This document shows positions 1 through 9,176 of a DNA stretch of 64,000 nucleotides, in pieces. Made by a program: the position numbers and the translations under genes. The number at the start of each line of letters is the position of its first letter. Positions within the stretch are counted from its first letter, which is position 1. Location of the stretch: positions 1 through 64,000 of the forward strand of contig DAOUJJ010000013.1 in assembly GCA_034422835.1 (NCBI GenBank), given 5' to 3'. The DNA comes from VXMO01 sp034422835 (lineage in GTDB: Bacteria > Chloroflexota > Dehalococcoidia > UBA6926). The notes beneath the pieces were generated by a model, which saw only the letters and a list, made by a program, of their open reading frames with translations, was not told the origin of the DNA and did not search any database.

Positions 1-365
1 GCAAAGCGCTGGGCCTTTCTGATGGCTGTTGGTTTGGGCGGAATCGAGTTCCCCCAAACGATTCTCCGAATCAGAAAGGCCGTACGTAATGGCCTACAGG
101 ACATTGTCAGAACGAACGTTTTGTGGTAAGTGGCAGTCGTTTCGGTGTGATCATCGGAGCAACCGCTCGCCGATAAACGCGAGCCAAGGCGGACTATGGG
201 CAGATGAGCAGGACAATTGTCTATCACGGTTCGGGAGACTCGACTCGCGGGTTAGATTCACCTCGGTCGTAGCTAGGCGGCTACCTTACAAACCGCCAGT
301 TGCGACAATTGCCGCACACGGCATATTCATTGGCCGATATGGCCCATAAGCTTAGATTGGCTAAG
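1..365. other. no gene recognised
   Basis: No reading frame in this stretch has recognisable protein motifs, and the open frames on both strands lack a good ribosome binding site. No tRNA T-arm or terminator hairpin stands out. It lies downstream of the last gene of the minus-strand restriction operon, so it may hold that operon's 3' end or the end of an element that continues outside the window. Confidence 0.4.
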
Positions 366-1409
366 TCACTCAGGCTTCTCTGCAGGGTCAGCATCTGGAT
401 AAAGCCTGATTCCCTTAGAATGGCACTTGATAAGCGCATTTGTAGCCACTTCTGCCTGCCTAGCCAGCATGCCCACATGCTTTAGGGCTCCAATCTCATC
501 TGTATAGTGCTGAGTCCCCAGCTGATCCTCAACCGCAGCCTGCATTGCGTCCGTGCGAGACTCAGGCGGAGCAGGATATCTTGCCGATACGGCATGGGGC
601 CACGCAATAAATCCGACTACGTAAAGGGTCAGGTAAGCCATTACCCACTCAAAGTGCAGTCCAATTCGCCATTCCGATGGTTGGGCAAGGGCCTCGCGAA
701 GTCGCGATTCACCAATCAGGCTAATGCATCCTTTCACCACTTCAATCTCTTCCGGTGAAAGTGCTCGAATAGAATGTTTGGGCAACCGAATAAAGATCTG
801 CTGTCGTATCTGGTTATATAGCCACCTTAGTAAATCGCCGTCTGGAGGGGGAGAGGGCAGTTTGAAAGGTATAGTGGTTGCCGAATGCATGGCGTCGGAG
901 GTCTTCTGAAGCATGCCTACTAGTCCTTCGACAATCTTAGGGGGCAATGTGGCAATCTCTGCACGAAGGCGTGCAGAATCTTCGTCGGTGATTGCCGCGA
1001 AATCAAGGGAAGGAGGAACTTTTCCGGCAAACTTAGTCTCCTCTTCTGAGCGCTTCCGATTATTGCGCCGCTTCTTGCCGCGAGCAAGTGCTTGGACATA
1101 CTCAAGCTCTTGCAATGCCGTCTGGTCAACCAGTTTCTGTAGTAGGTTCGCGACCAGGTCGCGCTTGCTGATACGCTTGCTCAGCTCGAAAAACGAATCC
1201 ACGTTGTCGTGCCCAAGTTTCTTGACCTCGGCATATGGGACTCCGCTGGAAAGTAGAATTCCCTTGACAGCTTTCTCTATGGACTGTTGCACATGAACTA
1301 GTGCCTGTGGGCGTTGACCGGACTTGGCGAGGGAGATGGCGGACTGAGCGTCACTGTGGGCCTGTTCCAGCCATTCGAGCACATACGCATCGTCGTTCTG
1401 AGTCATCAT
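366..1409 (-). CDS. HEPN-domain protein, defence-associated
   Basis: The 347-residue product has an N-terminal HEPN-type helical domain (about residues 5-80). It shows the usual pattern of a helix carrying AVKGIL followed by a GHDN stretch. HEPN proteins are often RNases or toxin components. An R-x5-H stretch (RPQALVH, near residue 35) resembles the HEPN RNase motif, but its placement is not convincing. The remainder (about 90-347) has a basic linker (KKRRNNRKR) and a hydrophobic segment near residues 255-275, and is not recognised. The start is supported by AAGGAG eight bases upstream. It is the last gene of the co-directional restriction operon, 225 bases after the metallopeptidase gene. 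A defence accessory role is inferred from context only. Confidence 0.6.
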   Translation of the reverse strand: MMTQNDDAYVLEWLEQAHSDAQSAISLAKSGQRPQALVHVQQSIEKAVKGILLSSGVPYAEVKKLGHDNVDSFFELSKRISKRDLVANLLQKLVDQTALQELEYVQALARGKKRRNNRKRSEEETKFAGKVPPSLDFAAITDEDSARLRAEIATLPPKIVEGLVGMLQKTSDAMHSATTIPFKLPSPPPDGDLLRWLYNQIRQQIFIRLPKHSIRALSPEEIEVVKGCISLIGESRLREALAQPSEWRIGLHFEWVMAYLTLYVVGFIAWPHAVSARYPAPPESRTDAMQAAVEDQLGTQHYTDEIGALKHVGMLARQAEVATNALIKCHSKGIRLYPDADPAEKPE

Positions 1410-1634
1410 TACCCTGTCTCCTTGAGTAACTTGTCTTGAGGCTTTACGGCAGACACGTCAAGCATAGAGCACATGTGCTACAGTACGCTAGTTCTCCAGG
1501 TCGGAAGCACAGATATACCTATAGGGTGGATATGGGAGAGCAATATCTGCGCCAGCGCGCTATAAGTTGGAGGCGTGGAGCGAAGACGCCGCCGGGAGTC
1601 CGAGTTTGGGTGAGTTGCTGTGAGAAAGCCTGAT

Positions 1635-2363
1635 TCAGAGAGGCAGAATACGCCCAGCCTCCCTTAACTGCCTGCGTCGGTGTTGGGCATCGGGCAGATG
1701 TGCCGTGACTAAGGCCCAAAAGTGTTGAGAATGATCTTGACGTGTCAAATGCGCGAGCTCATGGACAACCACATACTCAATAAGCACCGGCTTCAACATC
1801 ATCACCCGCCAGTTGAAGCGCAGCGTGCCGTCCGGGGCGCAACTCCCCCAGCGCTGCCGTTGATCTCGAATGAGAATCTCTGACGGGTTCTCTTTTCCTA
1901 GCCGGGGCCACCAGCTTTGCACCAAATCTGTCAGCCGCTCAGCAGCTCTAGCCCTATACCATCGAATCGTGGCTTCGCGTATGGCTTCCAATCGACGGTC
2001 TTTCTCTATGGTTGCAGGCACCGCGATGCGAAACCGCCAATGGTCGAATCGGACAGTCGCCTTAGAGTCGTCCGTCGATTCAATGACCATAACAACGTTA
2101 CGTCCGAGATAAGGTAAGGTCTCGCCGCTAACGAATTGCTTTGGGGCGGGACGATTGGCCTCCTCCGATGCGTGACGCATAATCCACGGCGCACGCTTGC
2201 GGACTATCTCCTGGAGTTCATCTGCCGATGTCTTCATCGGCGCGGCAACGATTACTCCGCCTCCGACAACACTGATCTGAATTGTCTTGTGGCGTCGTGG
2301 GCTGCGACGCACGGTGAAATCGATGTCCGTGTTGCCGAACCGGACGCGGTTCCTTTCGGTCAT
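1635..2363 (-). CDS. YgjP/M48-type metallopeptidase, restriction-operon accessory
   Basis: The 242-residue protein belongs to the YgjP-like (DUF45, SprT-like) metal-dependent hydrolases. The zinc motif HELAH is at residues 201-205, with further histidines just after it (QDHSQHF). It is preceded by RWGSC near 171-175, which is typical of the family. The ATG overlaps the hsdR stop by four bases, so the two are probably translationally coupled. Genes of this family are often the last member of type I restriction operons, where their role is not settled; a protease acting on the restriction complex is a reasonable guess. Full length for the family. Confidence 0.8.
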   Translation of the reverse strand: MTERNRVRFGNTDIDFTVRRSPRRHKTIQISVVGGGVIVAAPMKTSADELQEIVRKRAPWIMRHASEEANRPAPKQFVSGETLPYLGRNVVMVIESTDDSKATVRFDHWRFRIAVPATIEKDRRLEAIREATIRWYRARAAERLTDLVQSWWPRLGKENPSEILIRDQRQRWGSCAPDGTLRFNWRVMMLKPVLIEYVVVHELAHLTRQDHSQHFWALVTAHLPDAQHRRRQLREAGRILPL

Positions 2364-5300
2364 CGGGCATTCCTGTTCATAGCCATTTCCACGAGACGCC
2401 TTGCTAGGTCATCTAAATCAATTCCGCTGTAATCAGGCGAATTGCGGAGTTCATCCTTGATGTCTCTTCGCATTTCGCGATGAACTTCCTGGTTAGACTG
2501 CCAGTCCACAACCTTCATATGCGACTCGATCACTTCCGCGACCTTGATCGCCGTGCGCTTTGTTGACTCGTCGAATGAGGTCCGATAGGATGCCTGCTCC
2601 TCGCGCAGGCCATTGTCCTCACTGGACCCTTGTGATTTGCCTTCCAAGAGCTCGTAGATGGCGAATGATGTTGGTGTGAGACCATGTTCTTGGGCGATTT
2701 CGGCTTCACTCCGCGCTTCCTGACGTAGTGCCGCCATCTGCCTGCACGCCTCCGCAGAATCAATAACACCCTTTCGCATCTCGGCAATGATGCGAGAAAG
2801 TTTGTCGGACAGTCGTTCAAAGAAGACTGGATTCTCGGCCAGCTTTTCGTGAATGTGGGCGCGGATGGCATGTTCCATGATCGAGGCTCTGGCAGGGTCA
2901 TGCGGTAGGCCGGCGATCTTCTGCTCGAAGTCGCCGTCCAAGGTGGAAACCGGCGTCATCAAATGACGCACGTCTGCATCTATTCGCTCATCAACGAGCT
3001 TCTTGACCTTTGCACCGATCTCGGTCCAATCCACATTCGCGTCCTCTCGCAGAAATTGCGCACGGGCATAGGAGCGAATCTCCGTCAATCGAGCCAGCCG
3101 GTCCACATAGGGCAAGGCGCGGGGATCTGGCATGAAGCGATCCAACAGGCGGGAGAACTGACGGTAGTCCATGTTGAACCGTTCATACACATCCGCCTTG
3201 TAGTCGCCGTCCGTGTCCACGTCTGGCGCAAACACGGCCACGCAGTCCCACACGTTACTCAGGTTGCGTCCCTTGAAGTGTGATTCCGCCTGCACGGCGA
3301 CTGACTCAATCACTGGCGCAGGGTCCTCTTCCGTCTCGGTCATCGCCTCCTGCACGTCCGGCCAGTCAAAGGTGGCCAGAGCATCCTCCAAATTGGCCGA
3401 GACACCGTAGTAGTCGACGATGAGCCCATGCGTTTTCTCAGTCGGTACTCCGTCAACGACATGAGTGAATCGACGATTCACCCGCGCGATGGCCTGCAAG
3501 AGGCTGTGTTCTTTGAGGGAGCGGTCAAGGTAGAGAACTTGCTCAGGGGGAGCATCGAACCCTGTCAACAACATATCCACAACGACGAGGATCTCAGGCT
3601 CGCTTTCAGGATCAACGAACGCGCTCGTTATGGCTGCCTGATTGAGTTCCCGCGCGTCCCTAAATTCGGGGCCGTCATTGTTGTTTGTGGTAATGATCGG
3701 GTAGGCACTGATGCCGAAGCTCTTGAGGTGTTGATAGTAGCGCATAGCAGCGGCCCGGCTGGGAGCGACGACCTGCGCCTTGAAGCCGTTGGGGCGCACC
3801 TTGTTGTCAAAGTGATCCCTGATATCGAGGGCGATCATCTGGATACGCTGCTCCGCCTGGGTAACCGTTTGTTTATTGGCATAGCGGCGGCGCAGTTCGG
3901 CCTGCACCACCGCCGGCTCCTTACCGAACATCGCGTCGTAGAGCCTGTCCAGAGTCTCCGCGCCCTCGATTGAAAGATCCGGCAGGCGCGCCTCATAGTG
4001 AATCGGAACAGTCGCGCCGTCTGCCACGGACTGCGGGATGGTGTATGAATCGATCAGCGAGCCGAACCGACGCATCGTGCTGCGGCGGAAACCATGGTCA
4101 ATCGGTGTGCCGGTGAATCCGACAAGGGAGGCGTTAGGCAAAGCCTTCGACATGCGCGCTGCAAGGATGCCGTATTGCGTGCGGTGGGCCTCATCTACCA
4201 TGACAATGATGTCCGGGGAGGCATTGAGAATGTCGTGCTCGGAGCCTTCCCCCAGTACCTCCTCGAACTTCTGGATGGTGGTCATGATCGTTCGGCTCTG
4301 GCCGGTAGTCAGAAGGCGGCGCAAATCGCGGCTTGAGTCGGCCTGTTCCGGCGCGGGGAAGCCACTGCGCTCAAATGTTGAGGTAATCTGCCGGTCTAGT
4401 TGCGTGCGGTCCGTGACAACGAGAATGGTGGGGTTTCGCAGGCGAGGCTCGCGGCGCAACTTCGTCGCCAGCCACAGCATGGTCAACGACTTGCCGGAGC
4501 CCTGCGTGTGCCAGACCACGCCACCGCGCTCCTCCGGCTTCTCGTTCCTAAGCATCCGATCAACCGCCGCCCGCACGGCTCGATATTGCTGGTAGCGCGG
4601 CAGCTTCTTGATGGTTCGGCCGCGCTCCGCCTCAAAAACAACGTAGTCACGCAGGATGTCCAGAAGGGTTGTTGGTGAGAGAAGCCCGATTATTAGTTGC
4701 GTCTGCCCCTGCGGCTCTTCGCCAAGTTGTCGACGCGCCTCATCGTCGGAGTAGGGCAGGACGGATTTCCATTCAAAATAGGCGTTTTCCGGCGCCCCGG
4801 GCGCGGCGAACCTGGCTGCCGCTCCGCAATGCGCCACGCAAAAGAGGTTGTAGTAGAAGAGCTCCGGCGCGCCCGTCCCGTGCCACTCAGGCCCTGCCTC
4901 CTGGTATCGGCGCAGTTGCCGCACGGCCTTGTAGAGCCATTCTGTGCCGAGGGTGGGCGACTTTGCCTCCATCACGACAAGTGGGATGCCGTTCACAAAG
5001 AGCGCGAGGTCAGGCTTGATGACGCGAGAATCGTCATCGTCCGAGCCTCGATCAGTGCCTCGCCGGACACGGAACTGTGTGGTGACGACGAATTCGTTCA
5101 GGCCGGTGGCGGGGTTGTCGAAGTCAAAGAACCGCACGATTCGAGTGGGCCGGTTGCCCGTGCCAGGCACGTTGAGGGGCATCCCATAGGTCAAATACTC
5201 ATGGACGCGCTCATTACGGGCGATGCCGGTGGCATCGATGTTCTCGAGGTTGAATATGGCGCGGTCAGCCTCGTTCTCGGTCAGCCCGGGGTTGAGGCGG

Positions 5301-5467
5301 AGCAGTGCGCGGCGTAGCCGGTCCTTGAGCAGCACCTCCCGCTCATTGTTGCGCTTCCCGGCAAGCGTCTCACGCGGCACGTACTCCCAGCCGAGCTTCT
5401 CCAGCAACTCCCGTGCCGGCAACTCGGCCGCATTGTATTCGTTTAGGGAGGCGGGGGAGATGGTCAT
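2360..5467 (-). CDS. hsdR: type I restriction enzyme R subunit
   Basis: The 1035-residue HsdR is the motor and nuclease subunit of a type I restriction-modification enzyme. The N-terminal PD-(D/E)XK nuclease is visible as D153 followed by E167-A-K169. The superfamily 2 helicase has a Walker A TQGSGKS at 321-327 and DEAH at 425-428, and the arginine-finger region follows near LLTGFDAP and QAIARVNR. The C-terminal helical region would contact HsdM/HsdS. Length is normal. It overlaps vapC upstream and the metallopeptidase gene downstream by four bases each. A diverged duplicate of its first 26 or so codons lies at 6253-6345, on the other side of the AbrB/VapC pair, suggesting that pair was inserted at the hsdR start. 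The partners HsdS and HsdM are farther upstream in the same operon. Confidence 0.95.
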   Translation of the reverse strand: MTISPASLNEYNAAELPARELLEKLGWEYVPRETLAGKRNNEREVLLKDRLRRALLRLNPGLTENEADRAIFNLENIDATGIARNERVHEYLTYGMPLNVPGTGNRPTRIVRFFDFDNPATGLNEFVVTTQFRVRRGTDRGSDDDDSRVIKPDLALFVNGIPLVVMEAKSPTLGTEWLYKAVRQLRRYQEAGPEWHGTGAPELFYYNLFCVAHCGAAARFAAPGAPENAYFEWKSVLPYSDDEARRQLGEEPQGQTQLIIGLLSPTTLLDILRDYVVFEAERGRTIKKLPRYQQYRAVRAAVDRMLRNEKPEERGGVVWHTQGSGKSLTMLWLATKLRREPRLRNPTILVVTDRTQLDRQITSTFERSGFPAPEQADSSRDLRRLLTTGQSRTIMTTIQKFEEVLGEGSEHDILNASPDIIVMVDEAHRTQYGILAARMSKALPNASLVGFTGTPIDHGFRRSTMRRFGSLIDSYTIPQSVADGATVPIHYEARLPDLSIEGAETLDRLYDAMFGKEPAVVQAELRRRYANKQTVTQAEQRIQMIALDIRDHFDNKVRPNGFKAQVVAPSRAAAMRYYQHLKSFGISAYPIITTNNNDGPEFRDARELNQAAITSAFVDPESEPEILVVVDMLLTGFDAPPEQVLYLDRSLKEHSLLQAIARVNRRFTHVVDGVPTEKTHGLIVDYYGVSANLEDALATFDWPDVQEAMTETEEDPAPVIESVAVQAESHFKGRNLSNVWDCVAVFAPDVDTDGDYKADVYERFNMDYRQFSRLLDRFMPDPRALPYVDRLARLTEIRSYARAQFLREDANVDWTEIGAKVKKLVDERIDADVRHLMTPVSTLDGDFEQKIAGLPHDPARASIMEHAIRAHIHEKLAENPVFFERLSDKLSRIIAEMRKGVIDSAEACRQMAALRQEARSEAEIAQEHGLTPTSFAIYELLEGKSQGSSEDNGLREEQASYRTSFDESTKRTAIKVAEVIESHMKVVDWQSNQEVHREMRRDIKDELRNSPDYSGIDLDDLARRLVEMAMNRNAR

Positions 5468-5868
5468 TGGGCTGAAAAAGCCCTCAACTCAGGGAAGTAC
5501 GTCGCAAAGAAGCCACGGTCTCTCGTGAGAAGTGCATCCGCTTCTACCAGGGCATGAGCGCCAATGAGGAAATCGGGGAGAATGCGCTGCCGAGCGCCGC
5601 CTGCCTCGCGGTATCGTTGAAACCGACGGCCGGCTTCCCATGAAATGGCGTTGGAGATTGGCGAAACCATAATTCCGAGGTTGCTCAGGAACGACTCCAG
5701 CACGTTCTGATTCGGGAATTGGGGGACGATCTCCGCATAAACGACGTGGCAGGCAACCAGTTGCCCCGCGTCGTGTGCATCACGCACCCGCTCCAGAGAC
5801 TGTGAATGGAACGGTGAGCGCGTCAAGTAGATATCGAGTACCACGTTGGTATCGAGCGACGTGATCAC
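5464..5868 (-). CDS. vapC: PIN-domain toxin (VapC-like)
   Basis: The 134-residue PIN-fold RNase toxin has conserved acidic residues in SLDTN (D6), VVYAEIV, ILPDFLIG and TRDRGFF. VapC toxins cleave RNA and are held inactive by their cognate antitoxin. The start overlaps the AbrB-like gene by four bases, and the stop overlaps the hsdR start by four bases. Toxin and restriction subunit are thus joined in one translational chain. The pair lies between the intact hsdR and a relic of another hsdR 5' end. Confidence 0.85.
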   Translation of the reverse strand: MITSLDTNVVLDIYLTRSPFHSQSLERVRDAHDAGQLVACHVVYAEIVPQFPNQNVLESFLSNLGIMVSPISNAISWEAGRRFQRYREAGGARQRILPDFLIGAHALVEADALLTRDRGFFATYFPELRAFSAQ

Positions 5869-6230
5869 CGTCCGCGGATCTCCTCGATGTACTCGTCAAT
5901 ATCAAAATCCAGGTCGTCTCCGATGCCGGCGACGAGGTCAACGCCGGTCAATCCCTGCCTCTTGCGCTCTTTCATGCGCTCTACCATTCTGCGACCACGG
6001 GCGGCGCGTTCCTCTTCTGTTTCGTCCCACGGAAAACGCGATCCCTCGTTACCTTCGCCTTCTTGTCCGGGGTTCCTTTTCCTGATGAGGAGGCCGTCCC
6101 CGGTCGCCTGCATCTCGACCTCAACGTTATGGTTTAGGCCCAGACGCTCACGGAGCTTCTTGGGAATCGTTATCTGTCCTCGCCCGGATACTCGCATTTT
6201 TCGCCTCGATTGACTCTTACCCTGCGACAA
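5865..6230 (-). CDS. AbrB/MazE-type antitoxin
   Basis: The 121-residue protein has an N-terminal SpoVT-AbrB swapped-hairpin DNA-binding domain (about residues 11-52, with the signature GRGQITIPKKLRERLGL). An acidic, charged tail (about 55-121) probably wraps the PIN toxin. It directly precedes vapC with a four-base overlap, the normal antitoxin-toxin order. Binding of the AbrB domain to its own promoter would be the expected regulation. The region just upstream is the hsdR relic. Confidence 0.85.
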   Translation of the reverse strand: MSQGKSQSRRKMRVSGRGQITIPKKLRERLGLNHNVEVEMQATGDGLLIRKRNPGQEGEGNEGSRFPWDETEEERAARGRRMVERMKERKRQGLTGVDLVAGIGDDLDFDIDEYIEEIRGR

Positions 6231-6252
6231 TCATACTCGCCTGAGTGGGCGC

Positions 6253-6345
6253 TCAATCGCCGCACCTCCAACTAAGCTTCTCCAGCAACTCCCGCGCCGG
6301 CAACTCGGCGGCGTTGTATTCGTTGAGGGAGGCGGGGGTGGTCAT
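6253..6345 (-). pseudogene. relic of a second hsdR 5' end
   Basis: Read on the minus strand, the ATG at 6345 opens a 30-codon frame. Its first 25 or so residues repeat the HsdR N-terminus with few changes: both contain ASLNEYNAAELPARELLEKL. The frame then diverges and stops at TGA (6253-6255). The copy differs at several synonymous positions and lacks one codon near the start (MTTPAS against MTISPAS), so it is a diverged allele and not a fresh copy. It begins 13 bases after the TIR gene, where hsdR would be expected in a normal operon. The AbrB/VapC pair now separates it from the intact gene. Confidence 0.85.
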
Positions 6346-6358
6346 GGTTCCCTATCCG

Positions 6359-7618
6359 CTAGTCCAATTGCTTACCCAGGCTGAACGCCACCAAGTACCC
6401 GTGATGTGTCACTTCAAATGCTTCCCCACCGCCAGCGTATCGTTGAATCAGACCAGCGACCAAGAGACTGTTGATCTCTGCCTCCCACTTGGCAATCTCC
6501 GCTTGGTTGTCCGTATCGACGAAGGTTGTACTGCCCGCTCTGATCGCTATCCCATCTCCGCCTCTGAGAACAACAAACATTCTGTCATCTTTGTTTGCTG
6601 CGGCAAGTAGCAGGTCCTTGGCATCATCTGAGAGTTCCGTTCGAGCGGCGGCACCGTCTGTTGCCCCTTCTACCTGCGCAGCCACTGAGGGTTCTTCGGC
6701 AACTGCCAAGTCGAATTCTCCCGCCGTGTGCCAGTCTTCGCCATCCAGATTTATAGGGCAGCCGGCAGTTCGGAGTCTTTGTGCGAGCTCTTGGCGACGT
6801 GGGGATGAATTATCCATGCGCACGATATGGAGACCGGCAATATCGGTGAAGGGTCTTAGGTTGCCCAGTTCCACAAGCACGACACGATTCTCATTGCTAC
6901 CCATGGCCATGCCAGCTTCAAACAGCACGTTTGGGCGGGCTTGACCCGTCAACTGTGTCTCGTGAGGCGGATCGCTAATCAACTGAAACTCTTTTTTGAG
7001 CCTCACCTCGTCGTCAGGGGTGAGTAGCACGACGACGGCGTGAGCACGGGAAAAGGCGGCCTTTAGGATGTCTCCTATGTATGGCAATGGCTTACCTGTG
7101 TCTTCACGTGCGACGTTCCATTCGAGAGGCTTAAGGCCTATGGATCGAAGGAACGTGAACATTGCATCACGAGCTTTGGCATTTCGCCCGTGTACAACGA
7201 AGACTTCCTGCACGTTGACTGCTGGCCGAATTTCGTCTCGTGGCTGCTCCTGCGCCTCTGGTGCTTGCGCAGGCGCCGCGGTGATGTACTTATTCGTTAC
7301 GTCTTCGCCCTGCCGAGCAAGAGTCAGAGACGAATAGCTCACCTCGTCGGATGGGTGGATATACCCCATCTCCAGTTCATATCCCTCGAGATCGGATGCA
7401 ACCTGCCTGGAATCCCCATTGGTCTCATTGATCCGAATACGGTCAAGCTCGTCCAGAGGAACCGTCTTTCCGTTGATAACAATTGCCCTACCTTGACCAT
7501 AAGGCACGATGAATTGCCGCTGGAGATCTTCAAGGCTGAGGTCAAGTACGACTTCAATTTTGTCCGGGTCGGATTTTGGGATTACTTGGACGTGGTAATA
7601 GGCTTTCCTTCTTGCCAT
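6359..7618 (-). CDS. TIR-domain (PF10137-type) putative NADase defence protein
   Basis: The 419-residue protein has three parts. Residues 1-115 form an N-terminal domain with DLSLEDLQRQFIVPYGQG and an RIRINET strand, often seen at the front of TIR-like nucleotide-binding proteins. Residues 137-270 are the TIR-like domain, starting VFVVHGRNAKARDAMF and containing PNVLFEAG, whose E234 fits the catalytic glutamate of TIR NADases. Residues 330-419 look like a winged-helix module ending in VTHHGYLVAFSL. Prokaryotic TIR enzymes deplete NAD or make signalling nucleotides on infection. It lies 20 bases downstream of hsdS, inside the type I restriction operon, so it may act as a back-up when restriction fails; that is inference. 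Confidence 0.85.
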   Translation of the reverse strand: MARRKAYYHVQVIPKSDPDKIEVVLDLSLEDLQRQFIVPYGQGRAIVINGKTVPLDELDRIRINETNGDSRQVASDLEGYELEMGYIHPSDEVSYSSLTLARQGEDVTNKYITAAPAQAPEAQEQPRDEIRPAVNVQEVFVVHGRNAKARDAMFTFLRSIGLKPLEWNVAREDTGKPLPYIGDILKAAFSRAHAVVVLLTPDDEVRLKKEFQLISDPPHETQLTGQARPNVLFEAGMAMGSNENRVVLVELGNLRPFTDIAGLHIVRMDNSSPRRQELAQRLRTAGCPINLDGEDWHTAGEFDLAVAEEPSVAAQVEGATDGAAARTELSDDAKDLLLAAANKDDRMFVVLRGGDGIAIRAGSTTFVDTDNQAEIAKWEAEINSLLVAGLIQRYAGGGEAFEVTHHGYLVAFSLGKQLD

Positions 7619-7638
7619 CGTTAGAGTCTCTCCCCCGC

Positions 7639-8865
7639 CTACTTCCCCCGCACGCGTACCTTTCCAGTCAGCAGCGCCTCCGCCGCTGACGCCTTGAGCG
7701 ATCGTAGCACTTCCGTCTGAGCCCTACTTTCCTTTATCGACGATTCGATGCCGTCTACTACATCGGCTATCTGCTCCTGCTCTGACAGGGGTGGGAGAGG
7801 GATTGAGACAGAAAACAAATCTTCCGACGTAACACGCAACGTCCCGTGTGTCGATGGCGTGGGCAGATTCTGTAGGCGAGACTTCTGAGCGTGTAGGGCA
7901 GCCAAGACATACTTCGAGTTGAAGTTGTCGGCGCATTCAAGCGCCCGAATGTCCTGATTGAAGGCGGCCGCAACATCTAACACAGCAACAGGGAAAGAGT
8001 GAGCCAGTATCATTCCGCGTACTACTACAAGGATTGCGCCTTCTCCGGCAATGCGAGAGCCAGCATGCGCTCCTTCCATACTTACATGGTCAACTGTGTC
8101 GCTGATCAACCTGCTCTTCATATCTTTCGGGCTTACCCAGGGCAATTCGCCATTCCAGTAGTCGGGACGAGCTTTTGACGGTGTTCCCCCTGACAGCCAA
8201 CGGCCAGCGTCCCCCAGCTTTTTCACCTGCCAGCTGGCGGGGATTCTGCCGAGGCCGGGGACCTCCTGCCACTCCGAGTGTCGGCCGGGGATGCCTCGAG
8301 TGAGGAGTTTATGCAGCATCGCATCGTGCAAGCGCTCCGTCGCGGCCACGACGGCCTCTTCCCGCTCAATGGCCTCGTCGATGGAGTCCAGCACGGCAGC
8401 AATCCCGCGCTGCTCCTCCAACGGCGGGAGGGGGATGAGGAGGGATTCTAGTTGACCTGAAGACAAATGTTTGACTGTTGTGCCAGTAGTCTCGTGTTGG
8501 AGCAGGAACAAGGGTCCCTGAATGATGAAATCCAAAAAACCAAGATCTATGTCGCGTTTGGAGGGGACCAGACACGCAACTCTCTGGTTGAGGAGTGCCC
8601 TGCCCCCTTTCCATCTTGTTGCCTGAAACTCACCATCCATTCTCACGAGTAAGTCGCCTTGGTGCACCAGGTACTTGTCGTCGTATTCCCCGAGATATCG
8701 AATCTCAGTTTCAGACGAGTAAAGGTCACGGTTACGGATCAAAGGAAGCCCTTGATTGGGCGAAAAGTGCCTCGAAGGGAACGCGCCCCCGTTTCGTATT
8801 GCCGCCACGTCACCCAAGCGCATCATGCGCCATCCGTCGGGGACCCTTTCGTTGCCAGTCGACAT
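7639..8865 (-). CDS. hsdS: type I restriction enzyme specificity subunit
   Basis: The 408-residue HsdS has the usual tandem architecture. The first target recognition domain (about 10-150) is followed by a conserved helical spacer (LPPLEEQRGIAAVLDSIDEAI, about 150-190). The second recognition domain (about 205-350) is followed by the second helical region (LPPLSEQEQIADVVDGI to the C-terminus). It would set the bipartite DNA sequence recognised by the HsdM/HsdR complex. Full length. It is separated from hsdM by a HicAB pair and three small membrane-protein genes, an unusual arrangement because hsdM and hsdS normally touch. Confidence 0.93.
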   Translation of the reverse strand: MSTGNERVPDGWRMMRLGDVAAIRNGGAFPSRHFSPNQGLPLIRNRDLYSSETEIRYLGEYDDKYLVHQGDLLVRMDGEFQATRWKGGRALLNQRVACLVPSKRDIDLGFLDFIIQGPLFLLQHETTGTTVKHLSSGQLESLLIPLPPLEEQRGIAAVLDSIDEAIEREEAVVAATERLHDAMLHKLLTRGIPGRHSEWQEVPGLGRIPASWQVKKLGDAGRWLSGGTPSKARPDYWNGELPWVSPKDMKSRLISDTVDHVSMEGAHAGSRIAGEGAILVVVRGMILAHSFPVAVLDVAAAFNQDIRALECADNFNSKYVLAALHAQKSRLQNLPTPSTHGTLRVTSEDLFSVSIPLPPLSEQEQIADVVDGIESSIKESRAQTEVLRSLKASAAEALLTGKVRVRGK

Positions 8866-8873
8866 TGCCCGCT

Positions 8874-9158
8874 CTATTTGTTTCTCTTGCTGGAAACCGT
8901 GCTGACCAAGAGCATACCTATCATGAAAGCGAATATCCCAGTCAATGCTCCTGGTATTTCAAATCCCATTAGTGGGAACACGATTATGACCCCTAGCATG
9001 ATGAATGCCATCAGCCAAGCTAGGATCGCTCCAGTCGACATATCCAACGAAGAAATCGATGCAAGCAACTGTCTCCGAAAGAACCAGCCGATAGCCCCAG
9101 CAATTAGAGAAGCTCCTACCCCGACAGCGAGAGCAACAGATATTTCGAGTGAGTTCAT
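8874..9158 (-). CDS. small three-helix membrane protein, unknown function
   Basis: The 94-residue, very hydrophobic product has three likely membrane helices (about 6-28, 43-64 and 68-88), separated by a short RRQ turn and ending in KRNK. I do not recognise a family. It starts 18 bases after the 51-codon membrane-protein gene and ends eight bases before hsdS, so it is almost certainly cotranscribed with the restriction genes. A role as membrane-acting defence accessory is possible but only inferred from position. Confidence 0.6.
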   Translation of the reverse strand: MNSLEISVALAVGVGASLIAGAIGWFFRRQLLASISSLDMSTGAILAWLMAFIMLGVIIVFPLMGFEIPGALTGIFAFMIGMLLVSTVSSKRNK

Positions 9159-9176
9159 GGCAGCGAACCCTTAGCG

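Noticed and set aside
29..349. Small open frame at the left edge
   Set aside because: No recognisable features, no ribosome site, and a composition like random sequence.
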